In this document: one piece after another, positions 20,069-30,752 of the stretch
Layout of the letters: the number at the start of each line of letters is the position of its first letter
How positions within the stretch are numbered: position 1 is the first letter of the stretch
DNA from: Anthracocystis setariae
Lineage: Eukaryota; Basidiomycota; Ustilaginomycetes; Ustilaginales; Ustilaginaceae
Assembly (NCBI GenBank): GCA_928724745.1
Contig: CAKMXJ010000042.1
Coordinates: forward strand, 372,001-436,000
Reading direction: 5' to 3'
DNA: 64,000 bases
The notes under the pieces: generated by a model
Databases searched by the model: none
The model's input: only the letters and a program-made list of their open reading frames with translations
What the model was told of the DNA's origin: nothing
Program-made: the position numbers and the translations under genes

Positions 20069-21525
20069 ATGGCTTCCCAGGACCTCCAGTGGCTTCTTGT
20101 CCGTAACAACTCTTCCTTCATTGTGAAGCAGAAGGGTCTCGGCCGCATCTTCTCCCGCGAGCCCCGCAACCTCGTCCAGCTCCACAGCTACAAGGTAAGA
20201 TAAACCAAACTCCATCTCTTCACGACCAAGGAGCCCGAAGAAAAGCATCTGCTGCGATTGCAACGATTGCAGACTCGATCTCGCCCAAAAGAAGACTGCA
20301 CGAGAAGTCAATACATCGGCTGCTTTGCCGAATCCGATCCGGCAACCGCCTCCCAAAAACGTACACATTTGCTCCACAGTCGGCGATTCCGACGACAGCA
20401 ACAAGGTAGAAGTGCGAAACACCTGAATCTGTACTTTCTGCGCAGGGAATGCGAATCTGAACGAACTGTCCATTTCCGCATGAGGCTACTCGGCATCGAT
20501 ACCACACCTGTTGCGCAGGGACCACTTCCACCCAACACACCATCAACAAACAAGCATCGCAGCAGTGTCTCCATCTTCAGGCCACAACCTCTTCCCATCT
20601 ATTCATCGACCTGACACAGTCACTGACAACGCTCACCACCTTTTCTCCGCTTCACCACCATCTTGCTCAACAGTACTCTGGTGTCGTCAACACCAAGGCT
20701 GTCGGCATCGAGGCTGCCAAGTCCGGCAAGGGTGTCACCATCACCACCAAGAACTCCAAGAAGGCCCCCTCGGCTATCAAGGCCACCAAGAACGCCTCCA
20801 CCATCAGGAAGGGCGGTGGACGTCGTACCGCCGGTGTCGTCTCCAACATCGTCGCCAAGAAGGGTTACCGTGCCGACCTCACCCGAGGTAAGTTTACAAC
20901 ACAACGCCGTCGCAGCTTGCTTCGTGAACCGATGACTAGAGTAGGAAAAGACTGGAGAAAGCGGCACGAGGACACACACACAAAGAGAGAGAGAGAAAGA
21001 GAGAGAGAGAGAGGGTGGATGAGACCGATGCATTGCGCTAGAACCCCCCGGATACCAATCAGCATGATTTCGCCATGAAGGGATGGGCGTAATAGCGATG
21101 CAATATCGACCCCGTCGTCTGGGCGGAGTGGCGCTATGCGTCTCTTCTAGTGGGGCTCCGTGGTTCATGAGGACTCGGATCGCTCTCAAATGTTGTGCGG
21201 CCTGACAAGGTAGTTCGACTGCTCGACGCACATTCCTCTCCAAGACTGCTTTTGCGTACGCAGCGAAAGGCAGCTGACGTGTTCATGAAAGTTGGGGAGA
21301 GCGGGGATGAAGCAAGTTGCGATCTTGGATCCGTCAAGATCAACGATAGATACTAACACATCTTTATTCCACGTCTTTCCCCTATTTTTTGCCGCGGTTG
21401 TAGCTGCCGTTGTCCGTGCCTCGGCCATCCTCCGCTCCCAGCGCGGCCGCACTCAGCCCCCTGCTCGCAAGGTCCGTGGCTCTGGCGCCCGCAAGGTCGT
21501 CAAGGTCGAGGAGCCCGTTGCCTAA
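20069..21525 (+). CDS. Cytosolic 60S ribosomal protein eL28
   Basis: Three exons: 20069-20194, 20674-20887 and 21404-21525. They join in frame (phases 0 and 1) with GTAAGA/CAG and GTAAGT/TAG boundaries to give 153 residues. The product starts MASQDLQWLLVRNNSSFIVKQ, the hallmark of eL28 (LQW-x(2)-RN-x-S-F), followed by SREPRNLVQLHSYKYSG and a basic tail with KGGGRRTAG and a KVRGSGARK end. eL28 belongs to the large ribosomal subunit and is absent from Saccharomyces but present in most fungi. The introns (479 and 516 nt) are long for this mostly intron-free neighbourhood. The second carries a (GA)n tract at about 20984-21014. No snoRNA C/D boxes were found convincingly in either intron. Confidence 0.93.
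20984..21014. repeat. (GA)n microsatellite in eL28 intron 2
   Basis: An imperfect run of GA dinucleotides, interrupted once by GAAA, preceded by a short (CA)n stretch. It lies about 100 nt after the intron 2 donor. Confidence 0.7.
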
Positions 21526-24495
21526 ATCAGTCCTCTTCTCGAGCTGACTCCAAAATAATCTGCATCACCGTCACATTAGACTCTCTCTTGTAATGTGACA
21601 GGAGTTCACCGCAGATTTCCCCCTCTCGTTGGTGTGATTCTCGAGTGAGAGGGAGTCTTGTTTGTGTACATCGCAGATGGACGAGCGTCCACGTTTGCAC
21701 TGTTGTGGAGGGCGACAAGAAAAGGAGTCCAACCCTGGATGCTTGCATTCGGAGTGGAAAGATCGGAGTTCGGGAAAGACCTTTATGGGTGACTAGCTTT
21801 CATGTTGTCATGGTTTGGGATGCACGTTGCGACTCGAGCTGTGCTGCACGTGCAGAGCATGATCAAGAATGTCGGCTCAGTGCGCTGTGCAATGTGATCA
21901 AAGGCGGAGGATGAGATAAGAGGGGAATAGAGCAGATCACATGTCTGAGACACGGTCTGGTATGCTGAGGAAAGGCTTACAGACGTGTGCTCAACGCAAA
22001 GCAGGCTTGCATGTATTGCACTCTGCCCCTCACCTCGATGCGTTTCTCCATGACCCGCTATGCGACCCCGTATTGAATTGTGCAGTAAGAGTACCCATGC
22101 AGGTCGTCATTTGCTTCTATTTGCGTGAATAAGTGGCAACAGAAGCGCCAATAATGCGGAGCGTGACGAGCACATCGCCAGGTGCCACGAAAGAGGTTGT
22201 GTTGAGCGCGGACCGCGGCGGGGATCGCCGTCTGTAGCCTACATTCCAAGCCACGTCTGTCGTAGGGCGCAACGCGTGCGCTTCGTCGAAATCGAGGTTT
22301 TTTTTTCCTTTTTTTTTCTTTTGTTTTTTGATTATTTTTTTAGGTGCTGAATTTGGCGCACAACTTGCAGATCTTGACATGTGGCGCGGCGCTCTTGCAG
22401 ACACGTCAAGCCAATCTTACGACGTAGCTCAACATTCCACACTTTTCCTGTCTCTCTTTCGAATCTTGTCCAATCATCCTTGTAGCAAAGGCAATTAAGC
22501 CTACCGGTGACAGCCCATCTGTTTTGGACCCATAGTGGACCTTACAAGCCAGAGCTGAGGTACGAGTGGTCAAAGCAGGCGGCTTGAAATGTGCAAATCC
22601 ACTTTCGCATGCTATGCCTTGCACAAGGGACAGTAGTTATTTCAAGGTTTTGGCATGTTGATGGTGATGTATAAGATTGCAACCTTTCAAAAAAAAAAGC
22701 TTAGCCGGGCTGAATGGATGTTCCGCATCCATTGTGTGTCAGTCCACCGTGAAACATTATGTGTCGGAAAATATCCGAGCCTGACCGCTCCTAGAGACAG
22801 ATTCGGTCGATCATTCGCCTTATGGCGACGATCTTTGGATTTCCATGCTCGGATACAAGCTTTGTCTGCGACAGAACTCTTGTAATCTAGTCTGGTGCAT
22901 CATATTTGGGTCAGAGAAATCATCTGATGTTGAGAATAATAGAGATTACCGAGTCCTAGCTGTCTCAGGCTGGAATATTTGCTGAAGGCTGAATCCGAAC
23001 ATTTTCTTCAAAGTTGAGATATCACTTTCCTCAGGCTGTCATGCTGGATCATTTTGAACATTTGTTTGAATGATCTCACATGATGAGGCTCGGTGTTTGA
23101 CCGCGTCAAGAGCTATCGCACATTCTCAAGACGGGTCGATGAAGGTTGCTCGAAGGAGTCTTGGCAAAGCAGCGCGCTGCACGGTTCGTGAGTTGAGAGA
23201 GGGGTATTCCGCATGCAAGCCTGAACCAAGCTGTGAAGATGAAGCCAGACTAAGTTGCATATCGGTTCAAGCAAGCTTGCTGGCACACAGTACTTGTTCC
23301 TCAGTGAGAGAGAGGCAGAAAGCACCTTGTATAGCGACAGGAGTGAGACGTAACAAATTTGCCGGGAAAATTACTCACAGAATTTAATTTTTTATTACAG
23401 TGTAAAAATTTAATTTTCGTGGCTTGATCGTAGCCAGAACATGCGTGAGCTGTTTGTGCACTCACAGCTTGGCTGAGCAGCCGCAGCACGCGTTCCTCGA
23501 AATTGCTCGATGCATCCATCGTTGGCGTACAACGAGATGTCCAGCTGCGCGCCAACGAAATATTCTCCTTTCCCTCCTTGCGATGAACTCCTATGGCGCT
23601 TGCAGTCCTGTCCCAATCGCGAGTGACCTAGCTCCGCCCAGCAGTTCTTTTGGCCTCGAGCTCCACGATTGGACGTCTCCAACCCGTCCCTTGTGATTCT
23701 CGCAACAGCCTGTCTTTTTTTTCTTTTTCTTTTTCTTTTTGTTTTTTTTTCCTTTTTTTTTCCTTTTTTTTTTTTTTCTTTTTCCCGACTTGCACCACAT
23801 TTCTGAGATCATCCTCAAGTTCGTACATCGCTTGGCGCTTGTTGACGTCTCCTGGGTACCTGGCGTCCATCACGATCCTGTTGACGTGTATCATCCATAT
23901 GCGTGAGCTGCATCTTTCAGTAGTGTTCCGTACTTTGTTTCTCCGAAAACGGTTCACATCTATCCCCCTCGGTTATGTATAGATCATGCGGGGACTCTGC
24001 ATCAACTTGGTGCGCTTCATTCCTTGCTTCCCCAAGCCTAAATCGTATTACACTTGGTGGAGTCAGCAGCAGCCATTGGCGACTGCATCGAACAATCCAA
24101 ACGTTTCTTTCTATCAGTAGTGGTGTTGTTGATGTTTTCGATTGATACCAAAACACGCATTGGGAATCGCTTGGCTTTGCTGGTGAGCTTTCGCCTGCTT
24201 GACGCCGGAAGTGGGACCTTGTTTTGACAGTCAGAAGTTTCGGCTGCTCCCACTGTGGGCTATCGTTCTGGTTTGATTCGCTCGTAGGAACGTCCTTGAC
24301 GTTGTAGTTTCGATGTGCGTGACTCGCAAAGTGCCGCTGTCGGTGTGGCCGTCAACGTTGACTCACTCACAAGGCCTTACTGAGTCGTACTGCTTGGCTA
24401 CAGCGAGTTCCTCGATGATTGCGAGGATGCTTGCATCGTTCCTCGCTGTAAGCTATAGGTACGTTCCCGAAGGTCAGATCAAAGCCGTCGAAAGG

Positions 24496-24501
24496 TATAT
24501 A
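24496..24501 (+). promoter_or_regulatory. TATA box of the hydrophobin gene
   Basis: GGTATATAGGG lies 158 bp upstream of the hydrophobin ATG, followed by a pyrimidine-rich leader. The spacing fits transcription start near 24530. Confidence 0.6.
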
Positions 24502-24554
24502 GGGCGAGACAAATTGCGTCTTCTCGCTCCCCTTTTCATCATCAAACCACTCAT

Positions 24555-24595
24555 CCAATCCACTCCACTCCACTCCACTCCACTCCACTCCACTC
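24555..24595 (+). repeat. (CTCCA)n tandem repeat in the hydrophobin leader
   Basis: About seven uninterrupted copies of the pentamer CTCCA/CACTC lie in the presumed 5' untranslated leader, 65-105 nt before the start codon. Such CT-rich, structure-poor leaders are common in strongly expressed fungal genes. Confidence 0.7.
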
Positions 24596-24658
24596 TTCTC
24601 TACACTCTTCCACCACTCTCTTTAGCTTCGCAGCTTCGAACCCTTCCAATCACTCAAA

Positions 24659-25111
24659 ATGCAGTTCAAGACCATCTTCGCCGTTGTTGCCACGTTCGCC
24701 GCCGTCGCTTCTGCGCTCCCCACTGGCTCGGAGGCCAACGGAAACGGCCAATGCTCCACCGGTACCGTCCAATGCTGTTCCCAAGTCGTAAGTTTCCCCC
24801 CCTTCACCCCCCTTCCCCTTTCACATCCTCTCCGCTTCTTCAGACGACAATTTCTGACCCAAATATCCTGCACTTTTTCTGCACTTGGACTTGAGTAGAA
24901 GGAAGGCAAGGGAGCTCAGGATGCTCTGGCTGGTCTGGGTCTTGCTTTCAACGAGCTTCTTGATGGTGCTATCGGGTTGGACTGCTTCCAGATCCCCGCT
25001 GCTTTGGGTATTGCTGTCAGCAACGTGTGCAAGAACACTGCCGTCTGCTGCCAGGGTTCCGCCAACAACGGTCTTGTCCAGACCTCGTGCACTCCCATCT
25101 CGATCAACTAA
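24659..25111 (+). CDS. Secreted class I hydrophobin, Hum2-like
   Basis: Two exons, 24659-24787 and 24899-25111, joined in phase 0 (GTAAGT...TAG, 111 nt intron), give 113 residues. Residues 1-19 are a signal peptide (MQFKTIFAVVATFAAVASA). The mature part has eight cysteines in hydrophobin order: C, CC, C, C, CC, C (QC, QCC, LDCF, NVCK, AVCC, TSC). The segment between the third and fourth cysteines is long and hydrophobic, as in class I proteins. Hydrophobins coat aerial hyphae and surfaces with amphipathic rodlets; in Ustilago maydis, Hum2 is the main class I hydrophobin and is of similar length. A TATA box and a CT-rich repeat leader suggest strong, regulated expression. Confidence 0.9.
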
Positions 25112-25808
25112 AGTTTTCGAGACGGTTTGAACAATCAAGGAGTCGCTTTCTTCTTGATGTTTCTTGCAGTAGCCTTCGAGGTCTTCTGGATGCTTTCGTT
25201 TGTTTGTTTTTTTCTCCCCCAGTACATTCTCCGCCGCACTCCCGCCCTAATCTCATTCATCTCCTCCCCCACCCCCCAGCATATTTTACCCATGGGCTTG
25301 TGCTTGAGCTGGTACTTTCCGTGTTGTACAGTCTGTGGTGAGTGATATCACGCCTGGCTTTATAGCGCTTTGGACTCTTCAGTCGCAGTGTTCGAGTCAA
25401 GTATGATGGCTTAACAGCGAGCATACATGCCAGGAAACTTGAGCGGGGATGAAAACGGTACGATTTTGTCATAATGTTCGGCTTAACAGTATGTGCGATT
25501 TGGTTATACACACGCACACACACTCGGCGCGTGTTTGTGTGGACCAGGCACAAGCGAGATGCACACCGGGACAATTTTAGCTCAGGCTAAGAAATTCGCG
25601 TGGTACAATCCTGCATCAAGAAAGATTGAGGTCACTACAGCAAGGACTTCCTCTGGAATCCTGCTGACTAGAGAAAGTCGTGTAATGATTCTCAAAGGGT
25701 GTGGTTGCGGATGTGGGGTGTTCGAGATGGACGTCCAAAGCAATGGTTTTTGACAGCGACATAGGCTTCTACGGTACCTCGGCAAGGCAAACAACACGCG
25801 TCGACAGC

Positions 25809-25936
25809 TTATACCTTTCTTCGCTTCACATCGTGGTTAACGGCAATGTCATCGTGATTGCTCCTAATGTCTTCGTGATACATGTTCAAGATTTTAGCTG
25901 ATGTGATTGTGAGTCTTGATTGGCTGTCTTCGGGAG
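25809..25936 (+). repeat. Left terminal inverted repeat of the foldback element
   Basis: Pairs with the right repeat over its whole length with about 16 mismatches and small compensating indels. Conserved blocks include CTCCTAATGTCTTCGTGA and TAGCTGATGTGAT. Confidence 0.75.
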
Positions 25937-26231
25937 GCAAACGATGTATCAAGATCTGCCAAATGTATAGGGATCATGCTGTGTGAACCAAATTGCATTC
26001 TCAGTTGTGAACCAGACTACATGACCAAGGATACCATGTCAACAATCTTCCCTCGGATCGAATCAGGAACTGAGCTCTGCTTCTTGGTCTGGACTGTATG
26101 GTGTTGTTGGCAATGCGATGCGATGGTGTCAAGACAGAACTCAGCCCCTCGGCAAGAACAAGGAGAAGCTCAGCACTTCGGACAAGCAAGGATCACGCAC
26201 GTTGCTGACTAATCACGATCAACACAGACCT

Positions 26232-26359
26232 CTCCCGAAGACAGCCAATTGAGACTCACGATCACATCAGCTAGGATCTCTTAACATTGTCACGAAGACA
26301 TTAGGAGTAATCACGACAACATTGCTGCTAACCACGGTTTGAAGCGAAAAAAGGTATAA
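26232..26359 (-). repeat. Right terminal inverted repeat of the foldback element
   Basis: Reverse complement of the left repeat; see the element entry. Confidence 0.75.
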
Positions 26360-27075
26360 TACCAAAACATACACACTCTACTCTTGGATTCTGCCCGACG
26401 AGCAAGTTTGGGTCAAAAAAAAAAAAAAAATTATGATTTGCCGGGGCGCATGCACGAGGTGTTGATCTGCACCTTCCAAGGAACCCACGCGGGGAGGTTG
26501 GGAGATCAGCAGCGGGAATTGGGCGCACCATATCCCAACTATAAGCCGCTCTCGCTCGCTAGCGTCTGCAAATCCAAGATCATGACAGACGATTGCCTGT
26601 ATGCATAATCCTGGTCCCGATGCCAGCATACCAGTAGTGTAGCAGTTTGTTGAAATCAAGCAAAGTCAAGTGTCGCCATCTGGCCCCCGTCTTGTTTTGA
26701 TCGTCCGGCTGCAAACGGGCTGCACTCGCTATGGATTATCCGCCAAAAATATCTTCGGTGTTTGGCCCGTGGATTTGGTTCATGGCTTTGTTCCTTGGCA
26801 CAACATTGCTCTCGCATCTTTCACTTTGATCTCGTACTGCCCTTTCTACTACGACGTTCACAATCTATCCTCCCCCTTTGAGCTGCTCACACCACCTTTC
26901 CCAACGCGATCACCAACATTGACTCGCCAAACGACCATTCAGCGTCAACAAGACCATCGCGGATCGGATCGGATCGAATCGAATCGAGCCAGGCGGGCGG
27001 GCGGGCACGATTTTGTGACCCCATATCGCTAACAGCAAGCGTTCGACCAATCACACCGCTCTCTCAACCCTCACC

Positions 27076-30000
27076 ATGTGGTCCAACTCGAACATCGAAT
27101 TCTACGATACTTGGCGACCGGAACCACCCCGGCTGTCGCAGCCACCCAGCACCCCAAAGCACACACCAAAACCCGTGATCCCACAACGCTCTCAAAGGCG
27201 CAAAAGTCTGGTCGCAGAGGTGCGGCCGTTCATGATGGATGCGCCACCACCGTCTGAGCAAGTGAACATGCTTCCGGCTGTCCAGCTTTCACGCGAGGAG
27301 TCGCTACGGAAGCGCGCAAGCACCGGTGCCAAGTCGTTCCCTGCGCTGCCTCCTTCGGTGCCACCACTGAGGCTGTTTAGTAAACGATCGCCGCCATCGG
27401 TGGATCCCACCACGCCGGCAAATATCCCTTTGCCAACATCGACACCTACGCCCACTGCAGCTACTACTCCGACCATGCCGCCGAAAAGTCGTCTCAGAAG
27501 CATCCACGCGCTCAAGGACGCCGTAAGCTCTCCGCCCGTCGTCTTGACGCATAGTACAGGAGAGGGGATTGGTCTGGATCTCAAGGGCGCTCCGCCATCG
27601 CTCTTCCTAGATTACCATGGTGTTGGGATCGATCGAGGAGCCAATGCAGCTCTGTTTGGGTCGCCGATCACTCTGACGCCTGTCTCGGAATTCGCCCGAA
27701 CAGACTCGGCGTTGAGCACCTCGGCGACCAGTGCCGTGCCCAATTCTGACAACGGCGATAAGCACGTGGACACGGATAAGGCGAGCACCGATGACCAGTC
27801 CAGCTCATCGCGCTCTTCGGCCGCTACGCCTCAAGAACCCGGTGCCGTGTTCGCTATTAGTACATACGATGCGGCTTTCTCGCATGCTCGATTTGCTGAT
27901 GCATATGCAGCGCCAAAGCGGTCTTCGCTGCTGGAGGCGTTACCCATGCGCATCTCGCGCAGTCACCAGGAGATGATCGATGGTAGTCCAAAGCTGTTCC
28001 ATCGATCCGAGGCTTTGGGGGTGTTTGATTCCGTACGCGGCTTGATGGCCGATCTCGACCAAGATATGGAGCCAGAGAATTCGACTCGCGAGTCGATTGA
28101 TGTTGCCAAGCAGACAGATGCATGCGTGGGAGAGGATTCATTGCAGAGCGTCGAGTCGGGTATTATCGATCCGATACCCGATGTTGTCAAGACGCAATCT
28201 ATTACCAAATCGACGGAGGACGTGCACCTGGCGGACGATGACATCCACAGAATGGTGTCCCGACCTACCGGCAGTGAGGCGGAGAGCAGCAAAGTAAGTC
28301 CGTTGATGCCGGCTTTTGAGGAGGTGGTCAGAGAAATCAGCACTCCGGCCATTCAGGTCGCCGAGCCAGGGCCAAAGCCGGATGGCGAATTGAAGCCCAA
28401 AATTGTAGCGGATCCAGGGACATTGAAGAAGGCGGTTCTTACCATTCCGGTGCCGTCCGTGCAGACTCCAGATGGTGGAGGTGCTACCTCTCCGCGCACA
28501 CGCGGTCTTTGGGCGCTGCTCGGCTCGTCTCCGATGGCGCCTCAGTCATCCGAGCTTCAACGACCGATTTCAGCCTCGTCGTATGCGTCGACATCGTCCT
28601 TCATGCCACCAGCATCACTGCTTGCGCGAGAAGAGAATGCGTCATCCAGCAGTTTCCTCTCCAGCTCCGGCTTCTCGCTGTTCGGTCGCAAACTTACCAC
28701 GCGGACCGTCTCGGACGCGCCGACGAGGGTCAGTAGTCAATGCGATGACGCGCGTACAGGGGTGGACGAGGATAGGCTGGCAGAGCTCGTCATCTCATGC
28801 GCCGAGGCGAAACATGTGCTCAAGACCGACGATTCGCCAGGTAGGCTCAGACAGGCTGGGCTCAAGTTAGAGAATGGGTGGCGTGAGCAGTTGGTCGAGG
28901 CACAGAAGCTGCGGACAAAGCTACAAGGTGTACAAGATACGGTGGAGGATCTCAAGGATGAGAACAAGCAGTTGCGAGAAGAGTTGGCAACGCTATCGGA
29001 GCGGATTGTGAGTGAGGAGGATGGCGTTCGAGAGCGCAAAGCGGCCAAGGTGGCAGCTGCAGAAGCAGAGGTGGTGATGGCAGGTGCTGATGTTAAAGTG
29101 GCCAACATGGGCAAGCAGTTGGCAGAGGAAAGGGCGTTTGCGTTGGGATTGGGGATGTTGCTACGCGAGCAGGATGTTAAGGTCCCAGAAGCGCAGGATG
29201 TTAAGGTCCCAGAAGCGAAGGAGGAGGGGGAGGAGGAGCAAGAGGTTCGGATGTCGCCAGGTCTAGTCAGTGCATTTGGCGATCGGGCTACATTCCCTGT
29301 TCCGTCTTTAAGGGTGTCAGAGTGCGGCGAAGCGTCTACGAGCGCGATCGTTGATTCGGAGAGCGATAGTGACGATGCTAGCAGTAGATCCTCGACGGAG
29401 TTGCCATACTTGCGAGCTAGGGCGTTGCGTCAGGGACGACCACGTCGATCGATTGTGCCGGCGGAATCGCTCGAGTCGGCATACGATGCGCTGTTCCGTT
29501 GTGCAACTCATCGATTCGCGCGGGGTGAGTTCGCATCACGTTCGACATTGGCAGACGAACGCATTCTGCTGGTGGGCACCGATCAGGAATTGCTCCTCTC
29601 GCTGGTGCACAGGCTCGGCGAGATGGGGTTGGCGCAGGTTCTCGTTGCCGTGCCAACGTGGTGCGGGGTGTTGCCGCGCATGAGGGGGGTAAGGACGATG
29701 TCGTTTGATGCAGAGGCCGGCGATTCTTGGAGAGAAGTGCTCGAGGTGGCAAAGTGGAAGATGGGCGGAAACGTGGATTGCGTTGTGAACGCTTTCGACC
29801 AGATGAGTGTGCAGCGGTTGGGGGCGGTTTCGTCGCTGTTGAGACAGCAGGCGAAGGGGTCGAGGGAGGGTGTCAGTGTGGTCAATGTGGTGTACGAGTC
29901 ATCGAAGGATGACAGCGCCATGTGCACGATGGCGCTCATCGGGCTCGTGGGTGCTCTTTGCTCGCATAGTTCGGTAAGACTGAATACCGTCATGGTTTCC

Positions 30001-30297
30001 GAAACCGCAGCGAGCGATAACGATGCATGCGTACAGGGGATTTTGCGTCTTCTCGACTCGAACTGTTCCGTACAGGGCTGCGTGCTCGAGTCGGCAGGAG
30101 AAATGAAGTGCATGGGTCAACCGCTTTGCACGGCCAAGCGTAATTTTAGAGGCGGGGCTCAGTGGGTCAAGGTTCACAAGAGGGTGGCTGATTTGGAGTT
30201 GGTAGAGGCTTTGGAGAGGGAGAATAGGGAGTTGACGAAGAGGGTGGAAGGGCTCGATAGGTTGGTGGTGGCTTTGAAGGCAGCTTCGGGTTTGTAG
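27076..30297 (+). CDS. Large disordered/coiled-coil protein with a degenerate Rossmann-like C-terminus
   Basis: A 1073-residue intronless protein of unknown function. Residues 1-560 are Pro/Ser/Thr-rich and probably disordered, with basic patches (RSQRRKS). A coiled coil spans about 610-700 (LKDENKQLREELATLSERI). A perfect 24 bp tandem duplication (29170-29217) repeats the octapeptide QDVKVPEA. The C-terminal 230 residues look folded and resemble a short-chain-dehydrogenase Rossmann core: ERILLVGTDQELLLSLVHRLGEMGLAQVLVAVP, then VDCVVNAFDQMSVQRLGAVSSLL. The cofactor glycine motif is reduced to VGTDQE, and no Tyr-x-x-x-Lys pair is evident, so activity is unlikely. A final leucine-zipper-like segment (ELVEALERENRELTKRVEGLDRLV) ends the chain. 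I do not recognise a named orthologue. Confidence 0.7.
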   Translation: MWSNSNIEFYDTWRPEPPRLSQPPSTPKHTPKPVIPQRSQRRKSLVAEVRPFMMDAPPPSEQVNMLPAVQLSREESLRKRASTGAKSFPALPPSVPPLRLFSKRSPPSVDPTTPANIPLPTSTPTPTAATTPTMPPKSRLRSIHALKDAVSSPPVVLTHSTGEGIGLDLKGAPPSLFLDYHGVGIDRGANAALFGSPITLTPVSEFARTDSALSTSATSAVPNSDNGDKHVDTDKASTDDQSSSSRSSAATPQEPGAVFAISTYDAAFSHARFADAYAAPKRSSLLEALPMRISRSHQEMIDGSPKLFHRSEALGVFDSVRGLMADLDQDMEPENSTRESIDVAKQTDACVGEDSLQSVESGIIDPIPDVVKTQSITKSTEDVHLADDDIHRMVSRPTGSEAESSKVSPLMPAFEEVVREISTPAIQVAEPGPKPDGELKPKIVADPGTLKKAVLTIPVPSVQTPDGGGATSPRTRGLWALLGSSPMAPQSSELQRPISASSYASTSSFMPPASLLAREENASSSSFLSSSGFSLFGRKLTTRTVSDAPTRVSSQCDDARTGVDEDRLAELVISCAEAKHVLKTDDSPGRLRQAGLKLENGWREQLVEAQKLRTKLQGVQDTVEDLKDENKQLREELATLSERIVSEEDGVRERKAAKVAAAEAEVVMAGADVKVANMGKQLAEERAFALGLGMLLREQDVKVPEAQDVKVPEAKEEGEEEQEVRMSPGLVSAFGDRATFPVPSLRVSECGEASTSAIVDSESDSDDASSRSSTELPYLRARALRQGRPRRSIVPAESLESAYDALFRCATHRFARGEFASRSTLADERILLVGTDQELLLSLVHRLGEMGLAQVLVAVPTWCGVLPRMRGVRTMSFDAEAGDSWREVLEVAKWKMGGNVDCVVNAFDQMSVQRLGAVSSLLRQQAKGSREGVSVVNVVYESSKDDSAMCTMALIGLVGALCSHSSVRLNTVMVSETAASDNDACVQGILRLLDSNCSVQGCVLESAGEMKCMGQPLCTAKRNFRGGAQWVKVHKRVADLELVEALERENRELTKRVEGLDRLVVALKAASGL
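29170..29217 (+). repeat. Exact tandem duplication of a 24 bp coding unit
   Basis: Two perfect in-frame copies encode QDVKVPEA twice within the coiled-coil protein. Exact identity including third positions suggests recent duplication. Confidence 0.85.
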
Positions 30298-30752
30298 TGG
30301 ATGGTAATGGTGATTGGGATTCTACGACTTGGTGAGGAAGAGTGTGTGATGTGTGCGGTGTGGTTACTGCCAGAGATGATGGTGTGTGCGGTCAGGTCTT
30401 CTCTTTGTGACTTGGTTTGCTGTGAGGGTTTGATAGCTTTGCTTCATTGAAAGGGTGGTTACAAGGTATCATTGTGATTGTCGCTAGGATGGGTAAGCTC
30501 TTCTGCTTCGTGATATGATACGTCATGACGAGTTCTTGTGTTCCCGTAACGTTTCTGAGTCTTACTTGTCGAGGTGATCTGCTCCATTCCCCTGCGATTG
30601 GGAGAGGGGGTAGGGGAACAACCTGGCGAGGACACAGTCCAGATTGGAGAATGAGAGGGAAACAGAGAAAATAAACATTGCATGTACACTGTATACAAAA
30701 ACTTCTCTGGACTCGTTCGCGTTGGTGCAACCAACAAGGGAAAAAAGCGGGT
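30298..30752. other. Convergent 3' region
   Basis: 455 bp between the stop codons of two convergent genes. No gene or notable structure is visible apart from a T/G-rich terminator-like stretch. Confidence 0.4.

Larger units (their letters stand above)
21526..24658. other. 3.1 kb gene-free, AT-richer region
   Basis: No ORF here looks like a real protein. The DNA is more AT-rich than its surroundings from about 22.3 to 24.1 kb. It contains T-rich tracts at about 22297-22342 and 23716-23784, and a direct repeat of AATTTAATTTT around 23384-23419. It may hold decayed mobile DNA, but I could not identify termini or a protein domain. The last 200 bp form the hydrophobin promoter. Confidence 0.45.
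25809..26359. mobile_element. MITE-like foldback element with about 128 bp terminal inverted repeats
   Basis: The segment 25809-25936 matches the reverse complement of 26232-26359 at roughly 85-88% by eye. The ends read TTATACCTTT and its complement, and the inner boundary is GGCTGTCTTCGGGAG. Most differences are transitions. The inner 295 bp has no meaningful ORF. If the element proper is TACC...GGTA, a TA dinucleotide flanks each end, which would fit Tc1/mariner-type target duplication. It lacks a transposase, so it would be non-autonomous. Confidence 0.75.
25112..27075. other. Intergenic region containing a foldback element
   Basis: Nearly 2 kb without a supported gene between the hydrophobin and the coiled-coil protein gene. 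The only clear structure is the 551 bp inverted-repeat element at 25809-26359. A poly-A run lies at 26416-26430, and a (GCGG)n-like patch near 26990-27003. Confidence 0.5.

Noticed and set aside
20195..20673. snoRNA in eL28 intron 1
   Set aside because: I looked for RUGAUGA and CUGA boxes with terminal pairing and found no convincing pair.
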